Shown: positions 33,611-42,859, counted from the stretch's first letter. The stretch is 64,000 nt of DNA from JABDIP01 sp965227455 (GCA_965227455.1 OZ245752.1:2852001-2916000); one strand, 5' to 3'. The notes: generated from the letters alone by a model not told the origin. Translations and numbers: made by a program.

Positions 33611-35707
33611 CTATTGACCGTCCCCGCCTTCAGCGCCCTTCCCCGCCGCCCTCTCCGCCTTCACCCTGGCCCGCGCCTCTTCGATCTCCGCTTCGCGTTC
33701 GCGCAGATCGTCGTCGGTGGTGCGGGGCAACGGGCGGGGCGCGCCGGCAAAGGGGGCGTCAGGGTCGTTGAACTGGTCGACCACCCGGCAGTCGTCGCAC
33801 ATCTTGATGCGGTCGATGGTGCGCTCGTCCTGGAACATGGAGTGTTTTGAGGCGAGCTGGGCGTGAATGCGTTCGATCGAAGAGCGAGCCCCGAAGGGCT
33901 TGCCGCAGCGGATGCACTCAAAGGGTTCCTCTTCCTTGACCACAACCGCCTGCTTGGCCTCGGGCACGAAGCTGATGCGCGGTTCCAGCGCGATGACCTT
34001 TTCCGGGCAGGTGACGCGGCAGAGGCCGCATTGCACGCAGGCATCCTCTACGAAGGCGAGCTGCGGGCGGTCCGGATTGTCGCGCAGGGCACCGGTCGGA
34101 CAAGCGCCGACGCAGGCGAGGCAGAGGGTGCATCCCTCCGTGTCGATATCCAGCGTGCCGAACGGGGCGCCGGGCGGCAGGGCTAGGTGATCGACCGGTT
34201 CCGGCGCCTCCGCATGCAGGTGGTCGAGCGCGAGGCGGATGACGGTGCGCTTCTCGCCCAGCGGAAGGAAGCGGCTGGCGGCCGCCGCCGGACGCTCATC
34301 CAGACCGTAGAGCGCGGCTTCCAGCGCCTCCGGATCCGACTCCACCAGCACGGTCACCCGTCCGCCGCCATAGCCGAGACCGTCCGTCACGGCCTCGGCG
34401 AGCCCGACCTGCCCCGCCAGGCCCTCCAGTTCGTCGCGCTTCTGCGGACCGACCAGCAGCACGACCCCGGTCGCGCCATAGGCGAAGGCCGCGGACAGGA
34501 AGTCGAAACCGATCTGGGTGGTCTCGTTGACCGCGAAGGGCAGCACCCGGGCCGGAAGCCCACGGCCGAATCGGGCCGCGGCGGCAATCAGATCCTCGCC
34601 CTGGCGCGGGTCGTGGACCAGCAGCACCGGTGCCGAGCCACCGGCATCGTGATAAGCCGAAAGCAGGGTGCGCAGCCGCTCCAAGACCGTCGCCGCCGGC
34701 GGCATGTCGTAGCGCGCGGCGCCGGTCGGACAGACGCTGGAGCAGGCGCCGCAGCCGCCGCAGACGAACGGGTCGATTGCCACCGTGTCGCCGTCGGGCC
34801 GGATCGCGGAGGCCGGGCAGACATCCAGGCAGCGGGTGCAGCCGGTCAGCTGGCTGCGGGAATGGGCGCATAGCCCGGCATCGAAGGCGACATAACGCGG
34901 CTTCTCGAACTCCCCGACCATGTCCGAAAGGTCGAACAGTGCCTTCTGCACCGCTGCCGGATCGCCGGGATCGACACGGAAATACCCGTCGCGCTTCTCC
35001 GGCGCCAGCACCAGCGGCGGATCGCCGGTCAGATCCAGGATCAGGTCGCAGCGGGACGCGGCACCGTCCCGCGCCGCCTCGAAGGCGAGGTGGCCGCGCG
35101 AGGACACCACGGCCGGCGCGTAATCGTCGACGATCACTTCAAAGGCGCCCAGATGCCCTCCGGCCGCGGTGACACGGCCGCGGAACACCGGCACGTCCAT
35201 CACCCGCGGCGGCACGATCTCGCCCGGCTCCTTCAATACCACGGTCACGTCGAGCCTCGACGAGAGCTGCCGGGCCGCATCGATCGCCGCCTCGTCGCGA
35301 CCATAGACCAGGCACAGCCCCTCTGAGTTCAGGGCCACCGAGGGCGTCGCCGGAACATCCAGCGCCGCCTCGGACAGCAGGGCGGCGATCTTGGGCGTGG
35401 TCGCCGATGCTTCGTCCGACCAGCCGGCGCGCTCCCGGATGTTGGTGAAATGGACCGGGGTCTCCGCCTTCATCTCGTCCAGCGTCTCGACGAACAGCGG
35501 CGCTTCCTGGGTGCAGCCGACCAGAACCGGAGCATCGCCCGCCGCGGCCGACTTGAAGCTCTCGAGCTGGGCGCGGCAGAGCTGCGTGTGGATCTCCGGC
35601 GGCGCGCTCAGGGCCAGCGCCTGCGCCAGCGCAGCCGCGTCCAACGGCATGGTGCGCTCGCAATTGCAGATCAGGCAGGTCTTGCCGTTGACCTTGTCGT
35701 CCGGCAT
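33611..35707 (-). CDS. Multi-cluster 4Fe-4S ferredoxin-like protein of the formate dehydrogenase locus
   Basis: The 698-residue protein starts with a short Cys motif (CLICNCERTM, residues 11-20). A central region follows with two adjacent 4Fe-4S motifs at about 275-320 (GCTRCLDVCP, CGGCGACSSVCP). A second pair lies at about 520-570 (CTLCLACVGACP, CVQCGLCRVTCP), and a zinc-ribbon-like CxxC pair at about 597-640 (CIRCGKPF, CDDCRVV). This predicts at least four cubane clusters. There is no signal peptide, so it should be cytoplasmic. GGGAGG lies 9 nt before ATG 35707; the frame is open further upstream but without support. It is divergent from the DUF3305 gene. An electron-supply or cofactor-assembly role for the dehydrogenase is inferred from context. 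Confidence 0.85.
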   Translation of the reverse strand: MPDDKVNGKTCLICNCERTMPLDAAALAQALALSAPPEIHTQLCRAQLESFKSAAAGDAPVLVGCTQEAPLFVETLDEMKAETPVHFTNIRERAGWSDEASATTPKIAALLSEAALDVPATPSVALNSEGLCLVYGRDEAAIDAARQLSSRLDVTVVLKEPGEIVPPRVMDVPVFRGRVTAAGGHLGAFEVIVDDYAPAVVSSRGHLAFEAARDGAASRCDLILDLTGDPPLVLAPEKRDGYFRVDPGDPAAVQKALFDLSDMVGEFEKPRYVAFDAGLCAHSRSQLTGCTRCLDVCPASAIRPDGDTVAIDPFVCGGCGACSSVCPTGAARYDMPPAATVLERLRTLLSAYHDAGGSAPVLLVHDPRQGEDLIAAAARFGRGLPARVLPFAVNETTQIGFDFLSAAFAYGATGVVLLVGPQKRDELEGLAGQVGLAEAVTDGLGYGGGRVTVLVESDPEALEAALYGLDERPAAAASRFLPLGEKRTVIRLALDHLHAEAPEPVDHLALPPGAPFGTLDIDTEGCTLCLACVGACPTGALRDNPDRPQLAFVEDACVQCGLCRVTCPEKVIALEPRISFVPEAKQAVVVKEEEPFECIRCGKPFGARSSIERIHAQLASKHSMFQDERTIDRIKMCDDCRVVDQFNDPDAPFAGAPRPLPRTTDDDLREREAEIEEARARVKAERAAGKGAEGGDGQ

Positions 35708-35855
35708 GTCGGCGGTCCTCCCAGCGGGGCGAACCCGCAAACCTTGGCTGCGATTAAAGCACAGCCGGCCGTGCTGCCAATAGCGAGCGCCAATCGCTAT
35801 GGACCGCGGGGGTGTCCATGTCACAATGGCGGGGTCCGCTTGGGAGGATGAGAGC

Positions 35856-36359
35856 TTGGAACGCATGGTCAGCCTGCCGGTCGGCGTCGTGGTCGAACGG
35901 CGGGAGCTGGACAATCCCTGGCAGAAATGGCGCTGGCGCCCGGTGGCGGTGCTGACCGGCGATGCGCCGGCGGCGGTCGGAACCGAGCTTCTGAGCGGCC
36001 CCGGCTTCACGCGTTATTTCGCCGGCACCCTGCCCCTGGAGCTGCATCGCAAGGAGACCGAGGCCTATCGGCGCAATCTGAGCAATGCGCCGCCTTCGGT
36101 CTATGTCGCCCTGCGCGCCGACAGCGCCTGCACGGGCGATCTGGCCTACCGGCCGGTCACCGTCACCGCGTCGCCCTATGTGGCCGAAGATCTGCTGGAC
36201 GGCGACGATATCGTCGAGGCCCTGCCCATGCCCGAGGGGCTGATTGCCTGGGCCCAGGCCTTCATCGACCGCCACCACGTCGACGAACCCTTCCGCAAGC
36301 GCAAACGCAAGGGCGGCAGCGCCACCGGCGAGTCGGGGCCCGGGGCAAGACGGCCATGA
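35856..36359 (+). CDS. DUF3305 family protein
   Basis: The protein resembles the DUF3305 family, which accompanies Tat-exported formate dehydrogenases: MVSLPVGVVVERRELDNPWQ, WRPVAVL, and the C-terminal FRKRKRKGG. I favour a TTG start at 35856 (167 residues) because GGGAGG lies 8 nt upstream. ATG 35865 and ATG 35826 are alternatives in the same frame. It is cytoplasmic in appearance, with a basic tail. Its stop codon overlaps the DUF3306 start as ATGA, so the two are translated together. Molecular function is unknown. Confidence 0.82.
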   Translation: MERMVSLPVGVVVERRELDNPWQKWRWRPVAVLTGDAPAAVGTELLSGPGFTRYFAGTLPLELHRKETEAYRRNLSNAPPSVYVALRADSACTGDLAYRPVTVTASPYVAEDLLDGDDIVEALPMPEGLIAWAQAFIDRHHVDEPFRKRKRKGGSATGESGPGARRP

Positions 36360-36916
36360 CGGACGAGTCCGACTTCCTGCGCCGATGGTCGCGCCGCAAG
36401 CGGGCGGCCCGGAAGCCAGGCCCTTCCGACACGGAGCCGGTCGAGGATGCCCGGGAGCCGAGCGCCGGTGACGAAATCGCGGCCGCGCGCGGCGAAGAAC
36501 CCGAAAGCGCCGAATCGCCGACCGCCGAACCGGAGTCTCTGGAACTGCCGGACATCGACAGCCTGAACGCGGACTCCGATTTCACCCCCTTCCTGAAGAA
36601 GGGTGTGCCCGAGGAGCTGAAGAACCGGGCGCTGCGCAAGTTGTGGCGGGTCAATCCGGTGTTCGGCCATCTGGACGGGCTGAACGATTATGACGGCGAC
36701 TTCACCGATGCGGCCACCGTCGTGAAGGACCTGAAAACCCTCTACAAAGTCGGGCGGGGCTTTCTTCCGGACCCCGAGGACACCGCCACCGAGCCCGCAC
36801 CCGAATCCCCTTCGGATGGAGGCGAGGGCGAGGCATCCGGGGCCATCGACGAGGCACTGGAACCGGACACCGAAGAGCGCCGCGACGACGGCGCAAACGG
36901 TAACAAAATTTCATGA
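36356..36916 (+). CDS. DUF3306 family protein
   Basis: The 186-residue protein opens SDFLRRWSRRKR, the conserved start of the family. A long acidic low-complexity stretch follows, then a conserved block DFTPFLKKGVPEELKNRALRKLWR with NPVFGHLDGLNDYD, and an acidic disordered tail. It overlaps DUF3305 by 4 bp. The core block looks like a protein-binding helix bundle and the rest is probably unstructured. It belongs to the standard set DUF3305-DUF3306-TorD-fdh; the mechanism is unknown. Confidence 0.85.
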   Translation: MTDESDFLRRWSRRKRAARKPGPSDTEPVEDAREPSAGDEIAAARGEEPESAESPTAEPESLELPDIDSLNADSDFTPFLKKGVPEELKNRALRKLWRVNPVFGHLDGLNDYDGDFTDAATVVKDLKTLYKVGRGFLPDPEDTATEPAPESPSDGGEGEASGAIDEALEPDTEERRDDGANGNKIS

Positions 36917-37039
36917 TGCTGCGGCGCAATATGGCGAAATGTTGCAGAGCCTTCCGGCCAAGTTCATAGTGTCTCTAATAAGCCAACAAAAATTGGGGCT
37001 GCCAGCGATCGAGGCAGTTCCGCTCAGGTGAGGGACCAT

Positions 37040-37663
37040 ATGGCCGGCATGCCAGTCTCGGCGGCCAATCCAGATAACAATGTTCCCGAAGAGGATCGGC
37101 TCCGTGCCCAGCTCTACCGGCTGTTGGCGCATCTTATGGCGCGTCCGCCAGGAGCCGATGGCTTGGCCTTGCTCGGCGGTCTGGACGGCGATGCGACCGA
37201 GCTGGGACAGGCGCTGGCGACACTGGCCCGGGTCGCGCGGGCGACCACGCCGCATCAGGCAGACCGCGAATACCACGACCTGTTCATCGGCGTCGGACGC
37301 GGCGAGCTGGTGCCCTTTGCCTCCTATTATCTCACCGGCTTCCTCAATGAGCGGCCGCTCGCCGTGCTGCGCCAGGACATGGCGCGGCTCGGCGCGGTGC
37401 GCAGCGAATCGGTCAAGGAGCCGGAGGACCATATCGCCGCCGTGTGCGAGGTGATGGCGGGCCTGATCGAGGGCACCTTCGCCGAGCCCGGCGACCTGCT
37501 GGCCCAGCGGCAGTTCTTCAACGCCCATGTTGCGGGTTGGGCGCCGCGATTCTTCGAGGATCTGGAGGCCGCGAAGACGTCGCGGCTGTACACGCCGGTC
37601 GGCACGATCGGCAGGCTGTTCATGGACATCGAAGCCATCGCCTTCGGCATGGTGGAGGCGTGA
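37040..37663 (+). CDS. TorD-family molecular chaperone for the formate dehydrogenase
   Basis: The 207-residue all-helical protein is typical of the TorD/DmsD family: LRAQLYRLLAHLM, EYHDLFIGVGRGELVPFASYYLTGFLNERPL (the conserved E-Y-x-x-L-F-x-G and PY-x-S/Y region), EPEDHIAAVCEVM and the C-terminal HVAGWAPRFFEDLE. These chaperones hold the Tat signal and the apo-catalytic subunit until the Mo/W cofactor is inserted. GAGGG lies about 6 nt before ATG 37040; a GTG at 37028 is in frame but less well placed. It is encoded directly before the small Tat protein and FdhA. Confidence 0.9.
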   Translation: MAGMPVSAANPDNNVPEEDRLRAQLYRLLAHLMARPPGADGLALLGGLDGDATELGQALATLARVARATTPHQADREYHDLFIGVGRGELVPFASYYLTGFLNERPLAVLRQDMARLGAVRSESVKEPEDHIAAVCEVMAGLIEGTFAEPGDLLAQRQFFNAHVAGWAPRFFEDLEAAKTSRLYTPVGTIGRLFMDIEAIAFGMVEA

Positions 37664-37687
37664 AGTATCGGTTGAAAGGAATGCGAG

Positions 37688-37882
37688 ATGCGTGACGACA
37701 CATCCAAGCCTCAGGAAAGCCGGCGCGACTTCCTGAAACTGGCGAGCGTCGGAACCCTGGCGGCCGGCGCCGCGGCCGTGGCCGGCGAACCGGCCAAGGC
37801 GGCCGATGCGGAGAGTGATGGCTCCGAGGGCTATCGCGAGAGCAAGCATGTGAAGACCTATTACGCGTTGGCGCGGTTCTAG
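37688..37882 (+). CDS. Small Tat-signal protein of the formate dehydrogenase locus
   Basis: This 64-residue product has a twin-arginine motif SRRDFLKLAS, a hydrophobic stretch TLAAGAAAVAG and a short tail ending YRESKHVKTYYALARF. Only about 25 residues would remain after cleavage. Small proteins of this kind regularly precede fdhA in proteobacteria (sometimes called FdhX) and may be a subunit or assembly factor of the exported complex. It is 24 bp downstream of the TorD gene and 66 bp before fdhA. Confidence 0.8.
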   Translation: MRDDTSKPQESRRDFLKLASVGTLAAGAAAVAGEPAKAADAESDGSEGYRESKHVKTYYALARF

Positions 37883-37948
37883 CCCGCCGACCTGCCAGAC
37901 CGGGACCGTTACCGCCCGCTTGCGGGCGCCTCGAATCGGAGAGTTGAG

Positions 37949-40819
37949 ATGCTCAGGAAAAAAGCGAATGGACACGCCAACGGCTCGCGGATGACGCGGG
38001 CCCTGACCGGACTGACCGGGGGCGCCATCGACCGCAGGACCTTCCTGCGCCGGTCGGGGCTGACCGCGGGTGGCCTGGCCGGCGCTGCGGCGCTCTCCGG
38101 CGGCATGGTCCGGAAGGCCGAGGCGCAGGCCGCGGGCGGCAGCGTCGAGATGGTGCGGTCGATCTGCACCCATTGCTCGGTCGGCTGCTCCGTCGAGGCG
38201 GAGGTCCAGAACGGCGTCTGGATCGGCCAGGAGCCGGGCTTCGACAGCCCGTTCAACCTGGGCGCCCATTGCGCCAAGGGTGCGAGCGTCCGCGAGCACG
38301 CCCATGGCGAGCGGCGGCTGAAATACCCGATGAAGCTGGTCGACGGCGAATGGACCCGGATGAGCTGGGAGGACGCTGTCAACGAGATCGGCGACACCAT
38401 GCTGCAGATCCGCGCCGAGTCGGGACCGGATTCGGTCTATTGGCTGGGGTCGGCCAAGCATTCCAACGAGCAGGCCTATCTGTTCCGCAAATTCTATGCG
38501 TTCTGGGGCAGCAATAACGGCGACCACCAGGCCCGTATCTGCCACTCCACCACTGTAGCCGGCGTAGCCAATACCTGGGGCTACGGCGCGATGACCAACA
38601 GCTACAACGACATCCACAACAGCCGGGCCATCTTCCTGATCGGCGGCAATCCGGCCGAGGCCCATCCGGTGTCGATGCAGCACCTGCTCAAGGCCAAGGA
38701 GCAGAACAATGCCCCGCTGATCGTCTGCGATCCGCGATTCACCCGGACGGCGGCCCATGCGGACGAATATGTCCGGCTGCGCTCGGGCACCGACGTGGCG
38801 CTGATCTGGGGCATCCTCTGGCACATCTTCGAGAATGGCTGGGAGGATGAGGAGTTCATTCGCCAGCGTGTCTGGGGCATGGATCAGATCCGTGCCGAGG
38901 TGGCGAAATGGAACCCGGAAGAGACCGAGCGGGTCACCGGCGTGCCGGGCTCGCAGCTGCGCCGGGTCGCCCGCACCATGGCCAACAACCGTCCCGGGAC
39001 GGTCATCTGGTGCATGGGCGGCACCCAGCATACCAACGGCAACAACAACACCCGCGCCTACTGCGCCCTGCAACTGGCGCTCGGCAATATGGGCGTGGCC
39101 GGCGGCGGTACCAACATCTTCCGCGGCCATGACAACGTGCAGGGCGCGACCGATCTCGGCGTGCTGAGCCACACCCTGCCGGGCTATTACGGCCTGTCGG
39201 AAGGGGCCTGGAAGCACTGGTCGCGGGTTTGGGACGTCGATTACGACTACATGCTCGGCCGCTTCGAATCCAAGGAGCTGATGGAGCGGACCGGCATCCC
39301 GGTGTCGCGCTGGATCGACGGCGTGCTGGAGGACGCCGACAACATAGCCCAGCCGAACAACGTCCGGGCCATGGTGTTCTGGGGCCACGCGCCGAACTCG
39401 CAGACCCGCCTGCCGGAAATGCAGCAGGCGATGGACAAGCTGGACATCCAGGTCATCATCGATCCGTATCCGACCGCCTCCGCGGTGATGCCGACCCGCA
39501 AGGACGGCGTCTACCTGCTGCCGGCGGCGACCCAGTTCGAGACCTACGGCTCGGTCACGGCGTCGAACCGGTCGATCCAGTGGCGGGAGAAGGTCTTTGA
39601 CCCGCTGTTCGAATCGCGGGCGGATCACCAGATCATGTATCTGCTGGCCGAGAAGCTCGGCTTCGCCGACGAGATGTTCAAGAACATCGCCGTCAACGGC
39701 AGCGAGCCGCTGGTCGAGGACATCACCCGCGAGCTCAATCGCGGACTGTGGACCATCGGCTATACCGGCCAGTCGCCGGAGCGGCTGCGGCTGCACATGG
39801 CCAACCAGCACACCTTCGACAAGACGACCCTGCGCGCCAATGGAGGGCCGGCCGACGGCGACTATTACGGCATGCCCTGGCCGTGCTGGGGCACGCCGGA
39901 GATGGGCCATCCCGGAACGCCGCTGCTCTACGACACCTCCAAGCCGGTGTCGGAAGGCGGCCTGACCTTCCGAGCCCGGTTCGGGGTCGAGCGCGACGGC
40001 GAGAACCTTCTCGCCGAGGGCGCCTATTCGGTGGGTTCGGAGCTGACCGACGGCTATCCCGAATTCACCATGGCGATGCTCAAGCAGCTCGGCTGGGACA
40101 GCGACCTGACGGCCGAGGAGCGGGCCACCATCGAGGCCATCGCCGGCGACAACACCAACTGGAAGACCGACCTGTCCGGCGGCATCCAGCGGGTGGCGAT
40201 CGCCCATGAATGCGCCCCGTTCGGCAATGCCAAGGCGCGCGCGGTGGTCTGGACCTTCCCGGACCCGGTGCCGCTGCATCGCGAGCCGCTCTACACGCCG
40301 CGGCGCGACCTGGTGGCGGATTACCCGACCTATGAGGACCGGCAGTCCCACTATCGCCTGCCGACGCTCTATGCGTCGATCCAGGCGCAGGATTTCTCCA
40401 AGGACTTCCCGACCATCCTCACCTCGGGTCGCCTGGTGGAATACGAGGGCGGCGGCGACGAGACCCGGTCCAACCCGTGGCTCGCAGAGCTGCAGCAGGA
40501 CATGTTCGTCGAGGTCAACCCGTTCGACGCCAACACCATCGGCATCCGCGACGGGGAAATGGTCTGGGTGCACGGTCCGGAAGGCGGCAAGGTCCGGGTG
40601 ATGGCCATGGTCACGAACCGGGTCGGCCGGGGCGTGGCCTTCATGCCCTTCCACTTCGCCGGGCATTTCCAGGGCGAGGATCTTAGAGGCAAATACCCGC
40701 CGGGGGCCGATCCCTACGTGCTGGGCGAGTCATCCAATACGGCACAGACCTACGGGTATGACTCGGTCACCCAGATGCAGGAAACCAAGGCAACCCTCTG
40801 CCGGATTGAGCGGGCGTAA
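37949..40819 (+). CDS. fdhA: Formate dehydrogenase catalytic subunit (Tat-exported, W/Mo-bis-MGD)
   Basis: This 956-residue molybdopterin oxidoreductase has the Tat signal DRRTFLRRSGLTAGG. One 4Fe-4S cluster is bound by Cys73, 76, 80 and 108 (CTHCSVGC; AHCAKG). The active-site residue lies in ARICHSTTVAG: Cys198, encoded by TGC, so this is not a selenoenzyme. IFLIGGNPAEAHPVSM and the C-terminal MGD-binding domain (GDGE-like DGEMVWVHG; NRVGRGVAFMPFHF) complete the family picture. It oxidises formate to CO2 in the periplasm, with electrons passing to FdhB and FdhC. GGAGAG lies 5 nt before the ATG. The neighbouring tungstate transporter genes favour tungsten as the metal, but sequence alone cannot tell W from Mo. 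Confidence 0.95.
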   Translation: MLRKKANGHANGSRMTRALTGLTGGAIDRRTFLRRSGLTAGGLAGAAALSGGMVRKAEAQAAGGSVEMVRSICTHCSVGCSVEAEVQNGVWIGQEPGFDSPFNLGAHCAKGASVREHAHGERRLKYPMKLVDGEWTRMSWEDAVNEIGDTMLQIRAESGPDSVYWLGSAKHSNEQAYLFRKFYAFWGSNNGDHQARICHSTTVAGVANTWGYGAMTNSYNDIHNSRAIFLIGGNPAEAHPVSMQHLLKAKEQNNAPLIVCDPRFTRTAAHADEYVRLRSGTDVALIWGILWHIFENGWEDEEFIRQRVWGMDQIRAEVAKWNPEETERVTGVPGSQLRRVARTMANNRPGTVIWCMGGTQHTNGNNNTRAYCALQLALGNMGVAGGGTNIFRGHDNVQGATDLGVLSHTLPGYYGLSEGAWKHWSRVWDVDYDYMLGRFESKELMERTGIPVSRWIDGVLEDADNIAQPNNVRAMVFWGHAPNSQTRLPEMQQAMDKLDIQVIIDPYPTASAVMPTRKDGVYLLPAATQFETYGSVTASNRSIQWREKVFDPLFESRADHQIMYLLAEKLGFADEMFKNIAVNGSEPLVEDITRELNRGLWTIGYTGQSPERLRLHMANQHTFDKTTLRANGGPADGDYYGMPWPCWGTPEMGHPGTPLLYDTSKPVSEGGLTFRARFGVERDGENLLAEGAYSVGSELTDGYPEFTMAMLKQLGWDSDLTAEERATIEAIAGDNTNWKTDLSGGIQRVAIAHECAPFGNAKARAVVWTFPDPVPLHREPLYTPRRDLVADYPTYEDRQSHYRLPTLYASIQAQDFSKDFPTILTSGRLVEYEGGGDETRSNPWLAELQQDMFVEVNPFDANTIGIRDGEMVWVHGPEGGKVRVMAMVTNRVGRGVAFMPFHFAGHFQGEDLRGKYPPGADPYVLGESSNTAQTYGYDSVTQMQETKATLCRIERA

Positions 40820-40830
40820 GGAGCAGACAA

Positions 40831-41430
40831 ATGGCACGGATGAAATTTCTCTGCGACGCGGAACGGTGCATCGAGTGCAACGCCTGCGTGACGGCCTGCA
40901 AGAACGAGCATGAGGTGCCCTGGGGCGTGAACCGCCGTCGGGTGGTGACGATCAATGACGGCGATCCGGGCGAACGCTCGATCTCGGTCGCCTGCATGCA
41001 TTGCTCCGACCCGCCCTGCATGGCGGTGTGCCCGGTGGACTGCTTCTACCAGACCGATGAAGGCGTGGTGCTGCACTCCAAGGATCTGTGCATCGGCTGC
41101 GGCTATTGCTTCTACGCCTGCCCCTTCGGCGCGCCGCAGTTCCCGAGCGCCGGCAATTTCGGTTCCCGGGGCAAGATGGACAAGTGCACCTTCTGCGCCG
41201 GTGGACCGGAGGAGACGGCCAGCGCCGCCGAGTTCAGCAAATACGGCCGCAACCGCCTGGCCGAGGGCAAGCTGCCGCTCTGCGCGGAGATGTGCTCGAC
41301 CAAAGCGCTGCTGGCAGGCGACGGCGATACGGTGTCCGACATCTACCGCGAGCGCATCGTCGCCCGCGGCTTCGGGTCCGGCGCCTGGGGTTGGGGCACA
41401 GCCTATGAGCTGAAGGCCCCGCGCGGTTGA
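40831..41430 (+). CDS. fdhB: Formate dehydrogenase iron-sulfur subunit (FDH3 type)
   Basis: This 199-residue ferredoxin-like subunit has four cysteine groups: CIECNACVTAC, CMHCSDPPCMAVCP, CIGCGYCFYACP and a final CTFC...LCAEMC pair. It should carry four 4Fe-4S clusters that wire the catalytic subunit to the membrane cytochrome. It has no signal peptide, as expected if it is co-exported with FdhA by the Tat system. It lies 11 bp after fdhA. Confidence 0.93.
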   Translation: MARMKFLCDAERCIECNACVTACKNEHEVPWGVNRRRVVTINDGDPGERSISVACMHCSDPPCMAVCPVDCFYQTDEGVVLHSKDLCIGCGYCFYACPFGAPQFPSAGNFGSRGKMDKCTFCAGGPEETASAAEFSKYGRNRLAEGKLPLCAEMCSTKALLAGDGDTVSDIYRERIVARGFGSGAWGWGTAYELKAPRG

Positions 41431-41460
41431 AGACAGGATCGTTTTGACGGAGCGTTTCGG

Positions 41461-41480
41461 ACGGCAGCCGCGGCTGCCGT
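41461..41480. terminator. 20-bp perfect palindrome after fdhB (possible attenuator)
   Basis: Two 10-bp arms (ACGGCAGCCG and its complement) abut without a loop, 30 bp past the fdhB stop and 57 bp before the small lipoprotein gene. The RNA would form a hairpin only by opening the central bases. It may reduce expression of the genes that follow or protect the upstream mRNA. Confidence 0.35.
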
Positions 41481-41537
41481 TCGATTTCGCGCGGCTCTGG
41501 CCTGCCGCGGCCACGATACTCTGATGGAGAGCAGAGC

Positions 41538-41735
41538 ATGATCAGCGTCGGTTGGGGCCGAATGGTCCTGGTCTTCGGATTGATGTTGTCCCTGGCCGTC
41601 GGCGCCTGCCGCGAAGAGGAGCAGGACCGCATCCTGATCCAGCAGAAGGGCGTCTATCAGGGCCAGGCGGATTCGCCGCTCAGCGAGGAGCAGCTTCGCG
41701 AACTCCGCTTCCGCACAAGCCAACAGAATTTCTGA
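41538..41735 (+). CDS. Small lipoprotein encoded between fdhB and fdhC
   Basis: The 65-residue product has a signal sequence with lipobox LAVGAC (Cys at about residue 24) and a charged 41-residue mature part (REEEQDRILIQQKGVYQG, LSEEQLRELRFR). Position inside the fdh operon suggests that it is part of, or helps assemble, the periplasmic dehydrogenase complex. I know no named family for it. The neighbouring gaps are short (107 bp with a palindrome before it, 17 bp after it). Confidence 0.75.
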   Translation: MISVGWGRMVLVFGLMLSLAVGACREEEQDRILIQQKGVYQGQADSPLSEEQLRELRFRTSQQNF

Positions 41736-41752
41736 CGGTCGGGGGATCATCC

Positions 41753-42859
41753 ATGCGTCGAGTGCGTGCACTGCTCACCGGGCTGCTGCCGGCGGTCCTG
41801 GTGATGGGCGTCGTGTTCCTGGGGTTCAGCATCATCGCCGGATCGCTGGCCCAGGACAGCGGGCCGCCGGCCGCCGAATCCCTGGCTCCCGGGGGCACCG
41901 TCCCGGGCGGCTCGCTCGGCTCGGCGAGCGACGCCGAAATCTGGCGCGCCGTGCGCCAGGGTGCGCAAGGCAATGTCTCGATCCCCGACCGTCAGGCCGG
42001 CGTGCTGATCCAGTCGGAGGGCGAGAACTGGCGCGCCGTCCGCAACGGTCCGCTATCGGTCTACAGCGCCTGGGCGCTGCTCGGCATCATCATCCTGCTG
42101 GCGCTATTTTTCGCCATCCGTGGCCGGATCAAGATTGAATCCGGCCGCAGCGCCCAGACCGTGGAACGCTTCAACGGGCTGGAGCGGTTCGGCCATTGGC
42201 TGACCGCCGGCTCGTTCATCGTGCTCGGGCTGACCGGCCTCAACATGCTCTACGGACGCTACGTGTTGAAACCGGTGATCGGGTCCGACGCATTCGCCTT
42301 GCTGACCCTGGGCGGCAAATACGCCCACAATTATCTGGCATTCGCCTTCATGGTCGGGTTGGCGCTGATATTCGTGCTCTGGGTCCGCCACAATTTCCCC
42401 GACAAGACGGACTTGGCCTGGCTTGCCAAGGCCGGCGGCCTGTTCACCAAGCATAGCCACCCGCCCGCGAAGAAGTTCAACGCCGGCCAGAAGATCCTGT
42501 TCTGGCTTGTCATTCTGGGCGGCATCTCGATCAGCCTGTCGGGCATCGCCCTGATGTTTCCGTTCCGCATCGCCATGTTCGAGCCGACCTTCGCCCTGCT
42601 GAACGCGGTCGGATTCGACCTGCCGACCACCGTGACGCCGATGCTGGAGATGCAGCTATCCCAGGTCTGGCATGCCATCGTCGGCGTGTTCCTGATCGTG
42701 GTGATCGTGGCCCATATCTATATCGGTTCGGTCGGCATGGAGGGCGCCTTCGACGCCATGGGCAGCGGCATGGTCGACCGCAACTGGGCCCGCGAGCATC
42801 ACAGCCTGTGGGCCAAGGACCTCGAGGCCGGCACCAAGACCGCCGCGGGCGACGACTAG
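41753..42859 (+). CDS. fdhC: Formate dehydrogenase cytochrome b subunit
   Basis: The 368-residue membrane protein has an N-terminal signal-like segment (residues 8-32), a periplasmic loop of about 75 residues and one further TM (about 103-122). The cytochrome b core of four TM helices begins at GLERFGHWLTAGSFIVLGLTG and includes KYAHNYLAFAFMVGL and VWHAIVGVFLIVVIVAHIYIG. Histidines in these helices should bind two b hemes and pass electrons to quinone. GGGGGA lies 8 nt before ATG 41753. The extra N-terminal TM and loop are typical of this FDH3-gamma group. Confidence 0.92.
   Translation: MRRVRALLTGLLPAVLVMGVVFLGFSIIAGSLAQDSGPPAAESLAPGGTVPGGSLGSASDAEIWRAVRQGAQGNVSIPDRQAGVLIQSEGENWRAVRNGPLSVYSAWALLGIIILLALFFAIRGRIKIESGRSAQTVERFNGLERFGHWLTAGSFIVLGLTGLNMLYGRYVLKPVIGSDAFALLTLGGKYAHNYLAFAFMVGLALIFVLWVRHNFPDKTDLAWLAKAGGLFTKHSHPPAKKFNAGQKILFWLVILGGISISLSGIALMFPFRIAMFEPTFALLNAVGFDLPTTVTPMLEMQLSQVWHAIVGVFLIVVIVAHIYIGSVGMEGAFDAMGSGMVDRNWAREHHSLWAKDLEAGTKTAAGDD

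Noticed and set aside
38540..38542. Possible selenocysteine at the formate dehydrogenase active site
   Set aside because: The codon is TGC (Cys198), not TGA.
36911..40666. A 1,251-codon minus-strand frame
   Set aside because: It is the antisense shadow of torD-fdhX-fdhA, whose motifs are clear on the plus strand.
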